From Candidatus Desulfofervidaceae bacterium (GTDB taxonomy: Bacteria > Desulfobacterota > Desulfofervidia > Desulfofervidales > Desulfofervidaceae), in assembly GCA_027064585.1 (NCBI GenBank), contig JAMOPI010000025.1, positions 1-35,943 on the forward strand: 35,943 nucleotides of DNA. The letters are read 5' to 3'. Of the stretch, positions 8,626-16,748 are shown in pieces (positions within the stretch are counted from its first letter, which is position 1; each line of letters opens with the position of its first letter). The position numbers and the translations under genes are program-made. The notes beneath the pieces are model-generated. The model ran no database searches, was not told where the DNA came from, and saw only the letters and a list, made by a program, of their open reading frames with translations.

Positions 8626-9072
8626 TTATTTCCTTTCTTTTACTTCTTTATGATAAATCGCATCCAAGATACCATTAACAAAGGCAGGAGAAGTCTTTGC
8701 GCCATATAGTTTGGCCAATTCAATGGCCTCGTTGATGCTCACCTTTGGCGGCACATCGTCTACATAGAGCATTTCATACACGGCTAGCCGTAGGATATTG
8801 CGATCTATAAAAGACATGCGTTCTATACGCCAGCCAGAGGCATAACGCTCAATTAAAAGATCAATCGTTATTTGATGTTCAGTTACCCCTTTAACTAGCT
8901 CCCAGGCATATTCCAAAGAGATTTGTGGAGGACGGTAATGTTCTCCAAAATGTCTCCATATCACCTCAAGAGACTCTTGGGTAACCTCCCGTTGATACAA
9001 TACCTGTAAGGCAATTTCTCTTGCCTTCCTACGTACCTGTTTTAAAGGTAAAGACGCTGGCTCTCCCTCCAT
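8626..9072 (-). CDS. nusB: Transcription antitermination protein NusB
   Basis: This 148-residue all-helical RNA-binding protein works with NusE/S10 at boxA in rRNA antitermination. RRKAREIALQVLYQ at the N terminus, MSFIDRNILRLAVYEML and PPKVSINEAIELAKLYGAKTSPAFVNGILDAI at the C terminus are diagnostic. The start chosen is the ATG at 9072, two bases after the stop of the duplicated ribH tail. A longer frame from 9129 exists, but its first 19 residues are the ribH tail read out of frame, so that start is rejected. ribH-nusB adjacency is ancestral in many bacteria; here a hicBA cassette separates them. Confidence 0.93.
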   Translation of the reverse strand: MEGEPASLPLKQVRRKAREIALQVLYQREVTQESLEVIWRHFGEHYRPPQISLEYAWELVKGVTEHQITIDLLIERYASGWRIERMSFIDRNILRLAVYEMLYVDDVPPKVSINEAIELAKLYGAKTSPAFVNGILDAIYHKEVKERK

Positions 9073-9073
9073 C

Positions 9074-9158
9074 GTTAAAACTGCCTTAAGACATTGGCCA
9101 TTTCTATCGCGGCCATCGCCGCCTGCCATCCTTTATTACCTGCCTTAATGTTAGCTCT
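9074..9158 (-). repeat. Duplicated 3' end of ribH, nusB-proximal copy
   Basis: This stretch aligns with 9585-9669 at an offset of 511 bases. The central 67 bases (9081-9147) are identical, and there are six mismatches overall. In the ribH frame it still reads [12 protein letters not shown] to VLRQF and ends in TAA two bases before the nusB start. It is therefore an orphaned ribH tail, separated from the rest of ribH by hicBA. Confidence 0.9.
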
Positions 9159-9180
9159 TGGTAGGCTAAAAGGCTCATTC

Positions 9181-9360
9181 TTACTTTAACCCCAGTTGTT
9201 TTTTAATTAATTCACAAAGAGTATTTTTTATCTCCGCATGTCTTGGAATTGGAGCTTTCTTCCCATTTTTAGGATTTACATAAATATCATGTTTGGCTCC
9301 ATGTCGTTTCAAGTAGCACCCCGCCTGTTCTAATTCTTTAATTAACTCCCTCCTTTTCAT
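9181..9360 (-). CDS. hicA: HicA-like mRNA interferase toxin
   Basis: A 59-residue basic protein with a double-stranded-RNA-binding-like fold, expected to cleave mRNA when its antitoxin is depleted. It begins MKRRELIKELEQAG, followed by GCYLKRHGAKHDIYVNP, where the His (about 24) matches the conserved HicA catalytic position, then KAPIPRHAEIKNTLCELIKKQLGL, typical of the family C terminus. Its ATG overlaps the hicB TGA (ATGA), so translation is coupled. Antitoxin-first order (hicB-hicA) is a known variant. It lies between the two copies of the ribH tail. Confidence 0.88.
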   Translation of the reverse strand: MKRRELIKELEQAGCYLKRHGAKHDIYVNPKNGKKAPIPRHAEIKNTLCELIKKQLGLK

Positions 9361-9563
9361 AATTGAATTTCAAGCTCTTTCTTAAATACCTTTTCTACAG
9401 GTAATTTTTCCTCTTCTGCCATCATAAGTTGATATACCTCTTTTATATTTTCTTCTAACTCTGCAAGAGTTTTGCCTTGACTAAATACACCTGGGACTTC
9501 TTTTAATCTACCTACATACCATCCTTCATCAATCCAGTATTCAAGCGTAAACAGCCTAGCCAT
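9357..9563 (-). CDS. hicB: HicB-like antitoxin
   Basis: A 68-residue protein with the partial RNase H-like fold of HicB antitoxins: EYWIDEGWYVGRLKEVPGVFSQGKTLAELEENIKEVYQLM spans nearly all of it (quoted here as family-defining features: W-x-VGR-x3-PG-V-SQGKT-x-EELxxNI). It should bind and block HicA. There is no added DNA-binding helix-turn-helix or ribbon-helix-helix, so autoregulation is not obvious. AAGGAGATG lies 8 bases before the ATG. Its stop overlaps the hicA start. Confidence 0.88.
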   Translation of the reverse strand: MARLFTLEYWIDEGWYVGRLKEVPGVFSQGKTLAELEENIKEVYQLMMAEEEKLPVEKVFKKELEIQL

Positions 9564-9584
9564 AGCCGCATCTCCTTAATTTTT

Positions 9585-9669
9585 GTTAAAGCTGCCTTAA
9601 GACATTGGCCATTTCTATCGCGGCCATCGCCGCCTGCCATCCTTTATTACCTGCCTTAGAACCAGCTCT
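9585..9669 (-). repeat. 3' end of ribH, copy within intact ribH
   Basis: Partner of 9074-9158. It forms the functional C terminus of ribH ([12 protein letters not shown] to VLRQL, TAA). Together the two copies bracket the hicBA cassette as direct repeats. Confidence 0.9.
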
Positions 9670-10050
9670 CTCTATGGCCTGCTCAATTGTATCGGCCGTA
9701 ATGACACCAAAACCAATAGGCACGCCTGTTTCAAGCTGTACCTGGGCAATTCCCTTTGTCGCCTCGGCGGCCACATAGTCAAAATGCGGCGTTGCTCCCC
9801 TGATGATAACGGCCAGGGCAATTAGGGCATCATAACGACCTGATTGAGCCATTTTTTTTACGGTAATTGGAAGCTCAAAGGCCCCTGGCACCCGCACTAT
9901 CTCTATATTCTCATCTAAGGCCCCGTGACGTTTTAGGGCATCAAGAGCTCCCTCTAGTAATTTTTGTCCCATAAAGTCATTAAACCGACTAAGCACAATC
10001 CCAAATTTTAACCCTTGCGCCAATAATTTCCCTTCTATTACCTTTGGCAT
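9586..10050 (-). CDS. ribH: 6,7-dimethyl-8-ribityllumazine synthase
   Basis: This 154-residue protein condenses the pyrimidine intermediate with 3,4-dihydroxy-2-butanone 4-phosphate in riboflavin synthesis, forming oligomeric shells. Visible family blocks are [45 protein letters not shown] (with the catalytic His) and [18 protein letters not shown]. The start at 10050 (MPKVIEGKL) follows a good AAGGAG; a longer frame to 10110 overlaps ribBA and adds non-family residues. It starts 19 bases after ribBA. Its 3' end is duplicated beside nusB. Confidence 0.96.
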   Translation of the reverse strand: MPKVIEGKLLAQGLKFGIVLSRFNDFMGQKLLEGALDALKRHGALDENIEIVRVPGAFELPITVKKMAQSGRYDALIALAVIIRGATPHFDYVAAEATKGIAQVQLETGVPIGFGVITADTIEQAIERAGSKAGNKGWQAAMAAIEMANVLRQL

Positions 10051-10069
10051 TGTCTGCTCCTTGTATATA

Positions 10070-11317
10070 TCAATTACCTTTACTACTTGCTGTCTTCTTT
10101 TCTTCTCCAACGATACTTAACAAATGTCCCATCTTTACCTTTTTGGTAAGTAAATAACGGTAATTTTCTTTTGTGGGAGGAATTTCAATGGGCACCCTTT
10201 CTACTACTTCTAGACCATAACCTTGGAGACCAACAATCTTTTTCGGGTTATTAGTCATAAGCCGCATCTTGCGCACCCCTAAATCTCTTAAAATTTGGGC
10301 ACCTATACCATAATTACGCAAATCCGGCTTAAAGCCAAGCATAATGTTTGCTTCTACCGTATCATATCCATGATCCTGTAGGGCATAGGCCTTTATTTTG
10401 TTGGCAAAACCAATACCTCTGCCTTCTTGCCGCATGTAAAGCAGAACCCCTTTACCTTCCTTTTCTATCATCTTCATGGCTGTGTGAAGCTGGGGACCAC
10501 AATCACAGCGTAAAGAACCAAAGACATCACCTGTTAGACACTGAGAATGCACCCGTACTAAAATGGGTTGGTCTGGTTTTATCTCACCTTTGACCAGGGC
10601 CAAATGATGATTAGGGTCTACATCACTTTCATATACAATTGCCTTAAATTCTCCAGCAATGGCCGTGGGCAATACAGTTTCAGCCACCCGCCTGACCAAA
10701 GAATCATGCTTTATGCGATAGGAAATTAAATCAGCAATCGTAACAATTTTTAATCCATGTTTTTCGGCAAATTTTTCTAAATCAGGCAGTCTGGCCATGT
10801 TACCATCGTCTTTCATAATTTCACAAATTACGGCCGCTGGCTTAAGTCCGGCCAGTCTCGCCAGATCCACTGAACCTTCTGTATGACCTGCCCGCACTAA
10901 CACCCCACCTGGCTGTGCCCTTAAAGGGAAAACATGGCCAGGCGTAACCAAGTCTTCTGGCTTAGCATCATCAGCAATGGCCGTAAGGATAGTTACCGCA
11001 CGGTCATGGGCAGAAATACCGGTGGTTACTCCCCTTCTGGCTTCAATAGACACAGTAAAGGCTGTTCCCTGAGGAGGACGGGGATGAAATTCGCTCCCCT
11101 GCAGAGGTAGTTTTAGCTGTTCTACCTTTTCTGCCGTCAGGGCCAAACAAATTAAGCCCCGGCCATATTTGGCCATAAAATTAATCGCCTCTGGTGTAAC
11201 CTTTTCGGCAGCAATACAAAGATCACCTTCATTTTCTCTATCTTCATCATCTACTAAAATAACCATCTTTCCTTGGCGAATGTCTTCAATGGCTTCTTCA
11301 ATCGTAGCAATGGGCAT
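10070..11317 (-). CDS. ribBA: Bifunctional DHBP synthase / GTP cyclohydrolase II
   Basis: This 415-residue fusion supplies both precursors of riboflavin. The N-terminal RibB half (about 1-200) has [12 protein letters not shown] (metal and substrate acidic residues) and [14 protein letters not shown]. The C-terminal RibA half has the zinc-binding Cys set in [19 protein letters not shown], then [16 protein letters not shown] and the DTVEAN block. The start at 11317 is set by GGGAGGGGAG just upstream and by RibB homology; the frame is open ten codons further. It heads the long minus-strand operon. The leader is only about 25 bases, too short for an FMN riboswitch. Confidence 0.96.
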   Translation of the reverse strand: MPIATIEEAIEDIRQGKMVILVDDEDRENEGDLCIAAEKVTPEAINFMAKYGRGLICLALTAEKVEQLKLPLQGSEFHPRPPQGTAFTVSIEARRGVTTGISAHDRAVTILTAIADDAKPEDLVTPGHVFPLRAQPGGVLVRAGHTEGSVDLARLAGLKPAAVICEIMKDDGNMARLPDLEKFAEKHGLKIVTIADLISYRIKHDSLVRRVAETVLPTAIAGEFKAIVYESDVDPNHHLALVKGEIKPDQPILVRVHSQCLTGDVFGSLRCDCGPQLHTAMKMIEKEGKGVLLYMRQEGRGIGFANKIKAYALQDHGYDTVEANIMLGFKPDLRNYGIGAQILRDLGVRKMRLMTNNPKKIVGLQGYGLEVVERVPIEIPPTKENYRYLLTKKVKMGHLLSIVGEEKKTASSKGN

Positions 11318-11346
11318 TTCTCCCCTCCCTGTAAAGATTGTTTTCA

Positions 11347-11375
11347 ATAATAATTTGGATTAATAGGAAATGCAA
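11347..11375 (-). promoter_or_regulatory. Putative promoter of the ribBA operon
   Basis: On the minus strand TTGCAT (11375-11370) lies 17 bases before TATTAT (11352-11347), placing the start about 25 bases ahead of ribBA. The mobile element at 11395-11853 inserted about 20 bases further upstream, so the core promoter survives but any upstream control region has been displaced. Confidence 0.5.
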
Positions 11376-11394
11376 GGGGCATAGTAAAAGGACC

Positions 11395-11853
11395 TGAGGC
11401 TGTTTGAAAAATATAGTTAACCGCATAATTCTATGTAATTTGTGGAGACCTTTTTCCCTTCCAAGGCCCAATCATAATTATAGCGCCTTTGTTAGCTCAT
11501 GCGGTCAAGGCCAAGCCCTGCGGGTGGCTGACGAACTGCCTTGACCTCGCTCGCTTCGGCGCTGACTTTTTATTTGAGGTTGGAAGGAAAAAGGAAATTT
11601 TCTTTTTCCCCTTCCTCCTTTCACAACTTCTTTTTGGCCAAGGCCGAGTGTGGTCAAGGGCAAGCCCGAAGGGCGCAGCCTGCGCAAGGGCGCAGGTCGG
11701 AGCGAGCGAAGCGAGCGTAGACCCTTGACCACTTAACGAGGCCTTGGCGTATAATTTTTGTAAGTAAGGAGGAAAGGAAATTCATCAATTTTTGCGGAAT
11801 ACTATAAATCAATCGCGGATTTTGGGTCAATGTTCAATTTTCAAACAGCCTCA
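11395..11853. mobile_element. 459-bp non-autonomous transposable element (MITE-like) with nested insert
   Basis: Perfect 16-bp terminal inverted repeats (TGAGGCTGTTTGAAAA at 11395-11410 and its complement at 11838-11853) are bracketed by the 7-bp duplication AAGGACC. Inside is the structured core shared with 2110-2278 (here 11468-11826), which itself holds about 190 bases of another hairpin element. There is no transposase and no credible gene; two ORFs of 75-79 codons overlap antiparallel across the palindromes and look spurious. A related full-length element elsewhere in the genome would have to supply transposase. I cannot name the family from the ends alone. It accounts for the gene-free stretch between ribBA and the metal transporter. 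Confidence 0.85.
11590..11780. repeat. Nested GC-rich multi-hairpin insert
   Basis: About 190 bases absent from the 2110-2278 copy, bounded by similar GGAAGGAAA / GGAAAGGAAA motifs. Outer arms CCAAGGCC (11638-11645)/GGCCTTGG (11740-11747) and GTGGTCAAGGG (11650-11660)/CCCTTGACCAC (11722-11732) pair perfectly. Inside are hairpins GCCC-GAA-GGGC (11664-11674) and CCTGCGC-AAGG-GCGCAGG (11679-11696), giving a branched fold. It shares GTCAAGG and CGAAGCGAGCG sub-motifs with the host core, so the two are related families. Confidence 0.75.
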
Positions 11854-11860
11854 AAGGACC

Positions 11861-11888
11861 TTGTTAATCGTTATGTGTGTGGTAAAAT
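11861..11888 (+). promoter_or_regulatory. Putative promoter of the CDF transporter, possibly leaderless
   Basis: TTGTTA (11861-11866) is followed after 16 bases by TAAAAT (11883-11888). Transcription would begin near 11895, at the ATG at 11896, where no Shine-Dalgarno is seen. It starts immediately after the mobile element's target duplication. Confidence 0.45.
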
Positions 11889-11895
11889 CTTTTTT

Positions 11896-13089
11896 ATGGA
11901 AACCAGCGAAAAGATTGCCCTTTATGCGGTTGTTTTTAATCTAGGCCTGGTGGCCTTTAAAACACTTCTTTCCTGGTACTCAGGCAGTCTGGCCTTAACG
12001 GCCGAAGTGATTCACTCTTTAACCGATGTTATTACCTCTGCTGCCATTTTAGTAGGTATTAAATTGTCTAAACGGCGTTCTGCTTCCTTCCCTTATGGTC
12101 TTTATAAAATAGAAAATCTTGTCTCCCTGATCGTGTCTTTATTAATCGTAGGGGCTGGAATTGAGGTTGTAAAAACGGCCTTCGGCGAATCAAGGGGTCT
12201 ACATGTCTCACGCTTACCTTTGACGGCAGCCGGGGTTGGGTTAGCCATGATGGGAGCTTATCTTTTCTCCTGTTATGAACACAAAAAGGGTAAGGAGCTT
12301 AACTCGCCTAGCCTTATCAGCGATGCTCAGCATCTCCGCTCAGATGTCCTTTCGGCCATAGCCATTATGGCCGGACTTATGGGAGAATATTTGGGTCTAC
12401 GTTTGGACAAGGCCGTCGCCATTGTTGTAGCCATCTTCATCATCAGGGCCGGAGCACAGATTTTCATTGATAGTATAAGGGTACTTTTAGATGCCTCGGT
12501 AGACTTTGCCACCTTGGATAAGGTAAAAAACATTGTCCTTTCTCATCCCGCGGTAGAGGAAATTAAGGCTATTTGGGGACGTAATTCAGGGCGATATAAG
12601 TTTATTGAGCTTATCATTACTTTAAAGGTCAACAGTCTAAAAAAGGCTCATATCGTTTCTCATGAGATTGAACAGCGCATAAAGGCAGAAATCCCTCATG
12701 TAGATCATATCCTTATCCAGTATGAACCTAGAGAAAAAGATTTTTTAGTTTATGCGGTTCCTCTTGCCGAGGACAAACATACCCTTTCCGATCACTTTGG
12801 TGACGCCCCTTATTTTTACTTTTGTAAAGTAGGGCTAAAGGATAAGAAGATCCACACAGAAAAAATAGAAATAAATCCTTATACTTTATTGGAAAGAGGA
12901 AGAGGAATAGAAGTAAGTAAATGGCTTTTAAATAAAGGAATAGATATTGTTCTAACCCGTAAAGAGCTAACGGGGAAAGGTCCATTTTTTGTCTTGTCAG
13001 AGGCAGGAGTAGAAATTAAAACAACTCAATGTCGTAACTTAGATGAAGTAAAACAAATGATATTTCAGAAAAAAGAGGAAAATAATTAG
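11896..13089 (+). CDS. Cation diffusion facilitator with C-terminal NifX/NifB-like domain
   Basis: This 397-residue inner-membrane protein probably exports Fe2+, Zn2+ or Mn2+ in exchange for protons. The first 200 residues hold the CDF transmembrane domain, with metal-site motifs HSLTD (His40, Asp44) and DAQHLRSD in later helices. A cytoplasmic CDF C-terminal domain follows (about 205-290). Unusually, residues about 300-395 match the dinitrogenase iron-molybdenum cofactor binding fold (VYAVPLAEDKHTLSDHFGDAPYF, then the GIDIVLTRK region), which may sense or bind a metal cluster. The ATG at 11896 is preferred to the frame start at 11830, because the extra 22 residues would be encoded by the mobile element's right end. 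glnD follows after 27 bases. Confidence 0.88.
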   Translation: METSEKIALYAVVFNLGLVAFKTLLSWYSGSLALTAEVIHSLTDVITSAAILVGIKLSKRRSASFPYGLYKIENLVSLIVSLLIVGAGIEVVKTAFGESRGLHVSRLPLTAAGVGLAMMGAYLFSCYEHKKGKELNSPSLISDAQHLRSDVLSAIAIMAGLMGEYLGLRLDKAVAIVVAIFIIRAGAQIFIDSIRVLLDASVDFATLDKVKNIVLSHPAVEEIKAIWGRNSGRYKFIELIITLKVNSLKKAHIVSHEIEQRIKAEIPHVDHILIQYEPREKDFLVYAVPLAEDKHTLSDHFGDAPYFYFCKVGLKDKKIHTEKIEINPYTLLERGRGIEVSKWLLNKGIDIVLTRKELTGKGPFFVLSEAGVEIKTTQCRNLDEVKQMIFQKKEENN

Positions 13090-13116
13090 TTAATATACAT
13101 CTAAAGAACGCAGACG

Positions 13117-15672
13117 ATGCTGGATTTAAATAAAGAGAGACAAGTTTTAATCCAAGCACACTTAAATGGGGCAAGTGGTAAGGAAATTGTGAGGCGGTAT
13201 ACGCAGTTAATAGATGATTTTGTCCAAGAACAATGGACAAAGATTGCTTCTGCCCAGGCCAACGAAGAAGTGGCCCTCATTGCCATTGGCGGATACGGAC
13301 GCCAAGAGATGAGCTTTCACTCAGATGTAGATTTGCTCATTCTACATAAAGAAAGGCCTTCACCTGCGATTTCAGAGATCCTTGTGGACTTCGTTCAGTC
13401 TTTTTGGGATTATAAGTTGAGATTAGATCACAGTTTTCGAACGGTAAAGGAATGTCTTCAGATGGCCCAAAAACATTTTTTGACTTTTATGTCCATGCTT
13501 ACACCTAGATTCTTGGTCGGTAATTATCAGCTCTATGAGGAATTCAAGCTCTCTCTCCAGCAATATACAACCTCTTCCCGTAAACAGGTTTTAGAAACGC
13601 TTTTACGTAAGTATCAGCAGAGACATAAACGATACAGTGATCACATTTATCTCCTTGAACCCCACCTTAAAGAAGGCGTAGGGGGATTGCGCGATGCTCA
13701 TACCATTTTATGGGCAGGTATTATTCAGTTTGATATTGCTAATTTTGATGGTCTTTATCAAAAAGGCCTTCTTTTAAAAAAAGAAAAACGGGATTTAGAA
13801 AAGGCAATAGATTTTCTCTGGAAGGTCAGAAATCATCTGCATTATCTAAGTAATAGAGAAAACGATGAGCTCTCTTTTGGTTGTCAGGAAGAATTTGCAC
13901 GTTTTTGGAACTTAAAGGATACAGGCAATCTTAAGGCCGTAGAAAGATTTATGCGTCTTTTCTTTACTCACTCCTTTCATATCAAGCATATTACTCACCT
14001 CTTTCTTGACCGCATCTTAGAAGAAGATAGATCCACCTCTATCAAGTCCTTAGCTCCAGGCATATTCTTAAGTAAGGGAAAGATAAAGATCACCACAAAA
14101 GAAGTCTTTTCAAAAGATCCATCTCTTTTGGTAAAAATATATACTTGGGCAGCCCAATATCAGGCCAAATTTGATATCTCTGTCCATACCCACCTTCATC
14201 AGATCGTTCACTCCTTTAATCCCGCCTTTTCCCAAGATCTAAAGGCAAGAGACGCCTTCTTAGATTTTTTAACCACAAACGCCAACTTACTTCCTTTATT
14301 AGAAGACATGACTTATCAGGGGCTCCTCTGTGCCCTTATCCCAGAATGGCAATATATTCTGCACCTGCCACAGCATAATATTTATCACATTTATACCGTG
14401 GATTTACATTCTTTTCATGTGTTGCAAGAGATTAAACGCCTACAAGCTGGGGAATATAAAGATAAATTTCCCACCTTTACAACTATTGCCCAACAGATAA
14501 GGAATGTAGAGGTATTACTTCTCGCTGCCCTGCTTCATGATTTAGGCAAGGGTGCCGGACATCCCCACCAGGAAACCGGGGCTAAAAAAACAAGAGAAAT
14601 TCTTAGCAGGTGGCAGATTCCTGAAGAACCAGCAGAAACTATTGTATGGCTTATCAAAAATCACCTTCTTTTATCCCATACGGCCCAGAGACGAGACTTA
14701 GAGGAAGAAAAGGTAATTATTGATACAGCCGAAAAAATAGGAGATCTTAATCGTTTAGAGATGCTTTATGTCCTTTCTTTTGCCGATGCCAAGGCCACTG
14801 GACCCAGAGCCTTTTCTGACTGGAAGATGGCCCTGATTACAGAACTCTTTTTAAAGATCAAGCAGGTCATGGAAACAACCGAGTTTAGCCGCCACGGCAC
14901 CTGGCAGAGCTTGGAAAGGATAAAGATAGTCCTAGCAGGGAAATTAAAGGATAAAATGTCCCCAAAGGCTTTGTACCATTTTTTAGAAATCCTTCCTCCC
15001 CGCTACCTCCTCCACACACCCGTAGAAGAAATCCTCTTTCATCGGCAACTGGCTGAAAGATTGAAATACATGCCTGTAGTGCTTCATTGGGAAAACTATC
15101 TGCCTCCTACCCATTTTAAGGTCACGGTGGCTACTTGGGATTTCTTAGGCCTTTTTGCCAAAATTGCTGGGGCCTTTGCCTTACATGACTTTGATATCCT
15201 TAACGCCCAAGTGCATACTTGGGGAAATAAGATTGCTTTAGACACCTTCTGGGTAAAGACAAAAGAGACATACGAAATAGAAGAAAAGCAAAAGGCAGTA
15301 GAAGAAACTCTATGCGCAGCGATCGAGGGTGAAATAGATTTAGAAAAATATCTCCAAAGCAAATGCCAGCCACGGCCCTTTGAACGCCAGGATTTACCTC
15401 CCGTACAGGTCAAGATCAAGATAGACAACAAAAGTTCCTATTTTCATACAATTGTTGAAGTCCATGCACCAAACAAACCATGTCTGCTTTTTAAACTGGC
15501 CCATTGCCTCTCTAAGTTAAAATTGAACATCTATCTAGCCAAAATTTCTACCAGTTTGGATCATGTAGTAGACGTCTTTTATATCCAAGAAAAGGAAGGA
15601 GGGAAAATAGAAGAACCGGCAAGGATTGCCCAGGTAAAGGAAGCCTTAAGAACCCTTTTGTTTCACGCCTGA
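13117..15672 (+). CDS. glnD: [Protein-PII] uridylyltransferase / uridylyl-removing enzyme
   Basis: An 851-residue nitrogen sensor that uridylylates PII when glutamine is low and removes UMP when it is high. The nucleotidyltransferase motif GGYGRQEMSFHSDVDLL (58-74) comes first. A PII-uridylyltransferase helical region follows (LLEPHLKEGVGGLRDAHT, about 182-199), then the HD phosphohydrolase site LLAALLHDLGKG (about 467-480), and two ACT domains for glutamine sensing (about 665-735 and 780-845). Length and order match GlnD. No PII gene is in the window. It probably shares a transcript with the transporter upstream. A hairpin (15664-15689, CACGCCTG/CAGGTGTG with one wobble) overlaps the stop but lacks a T-run. 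Confidence 0.95.
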   Translation: MLDLNKERQVLIQAHLNGASGKEIVRRYTQLIDDFVQEQWTKIASAQANEEVALIAIGGYGRQEMSFHSDVDLLILHKERPSPAISEILVDFVQSFWDYKLRLDHSFRTVKECLQMAQKHFLTFMSMLTPRFLVGNYQLYEEFKLSLQQYTTSSRKQVLETLLRKYQQRHKRYSDHIYLLEPHLKEGVGGLRDAHTILWAGIIQFDIANFDGLYQKGLLLKKEKRDLEKAIDFLWKVRNHLHYLSNRENDELSFGCQEEFARFWNLKDTGNLKAVERFMRLFFTHSFHIKHITHLFLDRILEEDRSTSIKSLAPGIFLSKGKIKITTKEVFSKDPSLLVKIYTWAAQYQAKFDISVHTHLHQIVHSFNPAFSQDLKARDAFLDFLTTNANLLPLLEDMTYQGLLCALIPEWQYILHLPQHNIYHIYTVDLHSFHVLQEIKRLQAGEYKDKFPTFTTIAQQIRNVEVLLLAALLHDLGKGAGHPHQETGAKKTREILSRWQIPEEPAETIVWLIKNHLLLSHTAQRRDLEEEKVIIDTAEKIGDLNRLEMLYVLSFADAKATGPRAFSDWKMALITELFLKIKQVMETTEFSRHGTWQSLERIKIVLAGKLKDKMSPKALYHFLEILPPRYLLHTPVEEILFHRQLAERLKYMPVVLHWENYLPPTHFKVTVATWDFLGLFAKIAGAFALHDFDILNAQVHTWGNKIALDTFWVKTKETYEIEEKQKAVEETLCAAIEGEIDLEKYLQSKCQPRPFERQDLPPVQVKIKIDNKSSYFHTIVEVHAPNKPCLLFKLAHCLSKLKLNIYLAKISTSLDHVVDVFYIQEKEGGKIEEPARIAQVKEALRTLLFHA

Positions 15673-15734
15673 ATCTAACAACAGGTGTGTGGGTATAAAC
15701 ATAGCTGATATAGGTTGAAAATCTCACTCATGCA

Positions 15735-15763
15735 TTGACATCCTTTTTTCTTCTTGCTACTAG
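15735..15763 (+). promoter_or_regulatory. Putative promoter of the Obg-like GTPase, possibly leaderless
   Basis: TTGACA (15735-15740) lies 17 bases before TACTAG (15758-15763). The likely start point coincides with the ATG at 15771. No Shine-Dalgarno is visible, which would fit a leaderless transcript. Confidence 0.4.
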
Positions 15764-15770
15764 CTTTAAT

Positions 15771-16748
15771 ATGCCTGCCAATTTGCCGCCACAGTATTTT
15801 GTTGCCGAAAAGAAATACCGTGAAGCCAAGTCGGTGCCAGAGAAGATTGCCGCCTTAGAAGAAATGCTTATGCTCATGCCCAAACACAAAGGTACGGATA
15901 AACTGCGGGCGGCCCTAAGACGCAAGCTGGCGCGGCTAAAGGACGCGCAGGAGGCGGCTAGGAAAAAGGGGAAGCAGGGAAGGAGTTTTGTGATTGAAAA
16001 AGAGGGGGCTGGACAGGTAGTGCTTGTCGGCCTGCCTAATGTGGGCAAGTCTACTTTGGTGGCCCAAACGACCAAGGCCGAGCCCGAGGTAGCTGAATAT
16101 CCCTTTACTACCCGTATTCCCACACCAGGCATGCTGCCCTATGAAGACGTCCAGATTCAACTTATAGACCTGCCACCTTTAAGCCAGGAATACACCGAAC
16201 CTTGGCTGATAGATATGCTTAAACGGGCCGATCTGCTCTTGATCATGCTTGACCTAACGGCCGATCCCCTTTCTCAATGGGAGGAAACTGTCCTTTTGTT
16301 AGAACGGTTTAAAATTGTTCTTAAAGAATTAAAAAAAGAAGTACCTTCTGGTTGGATGGTGAAAAAGGCAATGGTAGTGGCCAATAAGATAGATGTACCT
16401 GGAAGTGAAGAGACGCTAGAAATTTTTAAAGAGTTATGGGGAGTAGACTTGCCTTTTCAGGCCATTTCGGCCAAGAAAAAGGTAAATATAGAGGAAATGA
16501 CACGCGGTATTTATTCCTTTTTAGATGTCATTCGCATTTACAGCAAGGCCCCTGGAAAAAAGCCAGACCTTGATACCCCTTTTATCATCAAAAGGGGCAG
16601 TACCGTCTTGGACTTTGCCGAAAAGGTGCATAAAGAAATTGCCGCCAAGCTAAAATTTGCCCGGGTGTGGAATAAGGAATTAAAAGGTCTACGGGTAGAA
16701 AGGGATTATGTTTTGCAGGATAAGGATATCGTAGAACTCCGCACCTAA
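15771..16748 (+). CDS. Obg/DRG-family GTPase with TGS domain
   Basis: A 325-residue TRAFAC GTPase of the developmentally regulated GTP-binding (DRG) branch. An N-terminal Lys/Arg-rich helical region (1-75) precedes the G domain. G1 is GLPNVGKST (about 89-97), the switch region has [16 protein letters not shown]3 is DLPP (normally DxPG, so slightly deviant), and G4 is NKID. A TGS domain closes the protein (about 265-325, ending KDIVELRT) and may bind RNA or nucleotide ligands. Ribosome association is typical of relatives. The start is the ATG at 15771; an in-frame TTG at 15735 lies inside the -35 box. It overlaps the dCMP deaminase stop by four bases (CTAA), tail to tail. Confidence 0.88.
   Translation: MPANLPPQYFVAEKKYREAKSVPEKIAALEEMLMLMPKHKGTDKLRAALRRKLARLKDAQEAARKKGKQGRSFVIEKEGAGQVVLVGLPNVGKSTLVAQTTKAEPEVAEYPFTTRIPTPGMLPYEDVQIQLIDLPPLSQEYTEPWLIDMLKRADLLLIMLDLTADPLSQWEETVLLLERFKIVLKELKKEVPSGWMVKKAMVVANKIDVPGSEETLEIFKELWGVDLPFQAISAKKKVNIEEMTRGIYSFLDVIRIYSKAPGKKPDLDTPFIIKRGSTVLDFAEKVHKEIAAKLKFARVWNKELKGLRVERDYVLQDKDIVELRT

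Larger units (their letters stand above)
11388..11860. repeat. 7-bp target-site duplication AAGGACC flanking the 11395-11853 element
   Basis: AAGGACC occurs at 11388-11394, directly before the left terminal inverted repeat, and again at 11854-11860, directly after the right one, in the same orientation. This is the signature of transposition. Confidence 0.85.

Noticed and set aside
9073-9129. Longer nusB start at 9129
   Set aside because: The extra 19 residues are the duplicated ribH tail read in another frame; NusB homology begins near the ATG at 9072.
11318-11394. FMN riboswitch ahead of ribBA
   Set aside because: The predicted leader is about 25 bases and none of the conserved FMN-aptamer blocks is present up to the mobile element.
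11489-11732. Two antiparallel ORFs of 75 and 79 codons inside the mobile element
   Set aside because: They arise from long palindromes, have low-complexity Arg/Ser/Leu translations, no ribosome-binding site and no family likeness.
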